Under the pieces are notes generated by a model. It was not told the DNA's origin. It saw only the letters and a list, made by a program, of their open reading frames with translations, and searched no databases. The position numbers and the translations under genes were made by a program. A stretch of DNA of 64,000 nucleotides from Hyphococcus sp. (GTDB taxonomy: Bacteria; Pseudomonadota; Alphaproteobacteria; Caulobacterales; Parvularculaceae): assembly GCA_021776335.1 (NCBI GenBank), contig JAJFGB010000011.1, positions 248,001 through 312,000 on the forward strand, given 5' to 3'. This document shows positions 63,968 to 64,000 of this stretch, piece after piece. Numbering within the stretch: position 1 is the first letter of the stretch; the number at the start of each line of letters is the position of its first letter.

Positions 63968-64000
63968 ATGAGAGTTCTGCAATTTTCAGCTCTTGCAATA
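63968..64000 (+). CDS. start of a gene running out of the window
   Basis: An ATG at 63968 has GAGGA about 6 bases upstream and is followed by MRVLQFSALAI, the start of a probable signal peptide. Only 11 codons are visible, so nothing can be said of its function. Confidence 0.45.
   Translation, partial: MRVLQFSALAI

Overview
The window is a chromosomal segment of an alphaproteobacterium. A GcrA cell-cycle regulator, alphaproteobacterial-type AddAB, an MmcB repair protein, a ScfR-type regulator beside isocitrate lyase, PhaR with phaAB, and the trpA-accD-folC order all point there. The Caulobacterales/Parvularculales side is the likeliest placement, but this is inference from gene content. DNA is moderately GC-rich, coding density is high, and many genes are linked by 4-bp ATGA-type overlaps. 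I see no rRNA or tRNA gene, CRISPR array, insertion sequence, prophage or plasmid origin.

Layout. 1-9 kb: end of an MFS transporter, a GFA-type zinc protein, two secreted proteins (one a PQQ-dependent sugar dehydrogenase), a membrane-bound winged-helix/TPR regulator, rlmN, arfB, a 2OG-Fe(II) oxygenase and a secreted M20 peptidase. 9.1-12.3 kb: trpA-accD-folC. 21.5-12.3 kb (minus strand): tsaE-amgK-murU-addB-addA-trxA, joining tRNA modification, peptidoglycan recycling and double-strand-break repair. 21.6-27.4 kb: ferredoxin, mmcB, a second PQQ sugar dehydrogenase, a membrane protein, a DUF885 protein and a DUF547 lipoprotein. 27.5-30.5 kb: phoR-phoU-phoB with no pst transporter genes between them, then gcrA. 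31-34.7 kb: an ABC-2 permease without an adjacent ATPase, hslO, ppk2 and a sulfotransferase. 34.8-43.8 kb: second DUF885 protein, scfR-like regulator divergent from aceA, glpQ, an S9 peptidase and a small lipoprotein. 43.8-47.3 kb: a gene-free stretch ending in a strong terminator that may encode an sRNA or attenuator, a secreted protein of unknown function paired with an M23 peptidase, yidD and a small secreted protein. 47.5-53.3 kb: thrS, then three cell-surface glycan genes. 53.8-60.8 kb: a membrane protein, a GGDEF/EAL protein, phaR and phaAB, and two secreted proteins. 60.8-64 kb: marC, a large alpha/beta hydrolase with a C-terminal membrane domain, and the start of one more gene.

How it fits together. 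The gene set suggests an aerobic heterotroph that degrades peptides outside the cytoplasm (M20, S9, two DUF885 proteins, alpha/beta hydrolase), oxidises sugars in the periplasm, can use acetate or fatty acids through isocitrate lyase, and stores polyhydroxybutyrate and polyphosphate. Three family pairs (PQQ sugar dehydrogenases, DUF885, and small 'GAWRG' secreted proteins) show duplication of secreted functions.

The less ordinary points are: the Pho cluster without pst; the 43.96-44.10 kb candidate attenuator/sRNA; a dispersed 35-bp repeat next to palindromes at 43.1 kb; strong over-representation of GGCGCC; triple ATTACAA repeats and an inverted repeat between scfR and aceA; and an alpha/beta hydrolase fused to a membrane domain. 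I did not find a clearly new multi-gene system.
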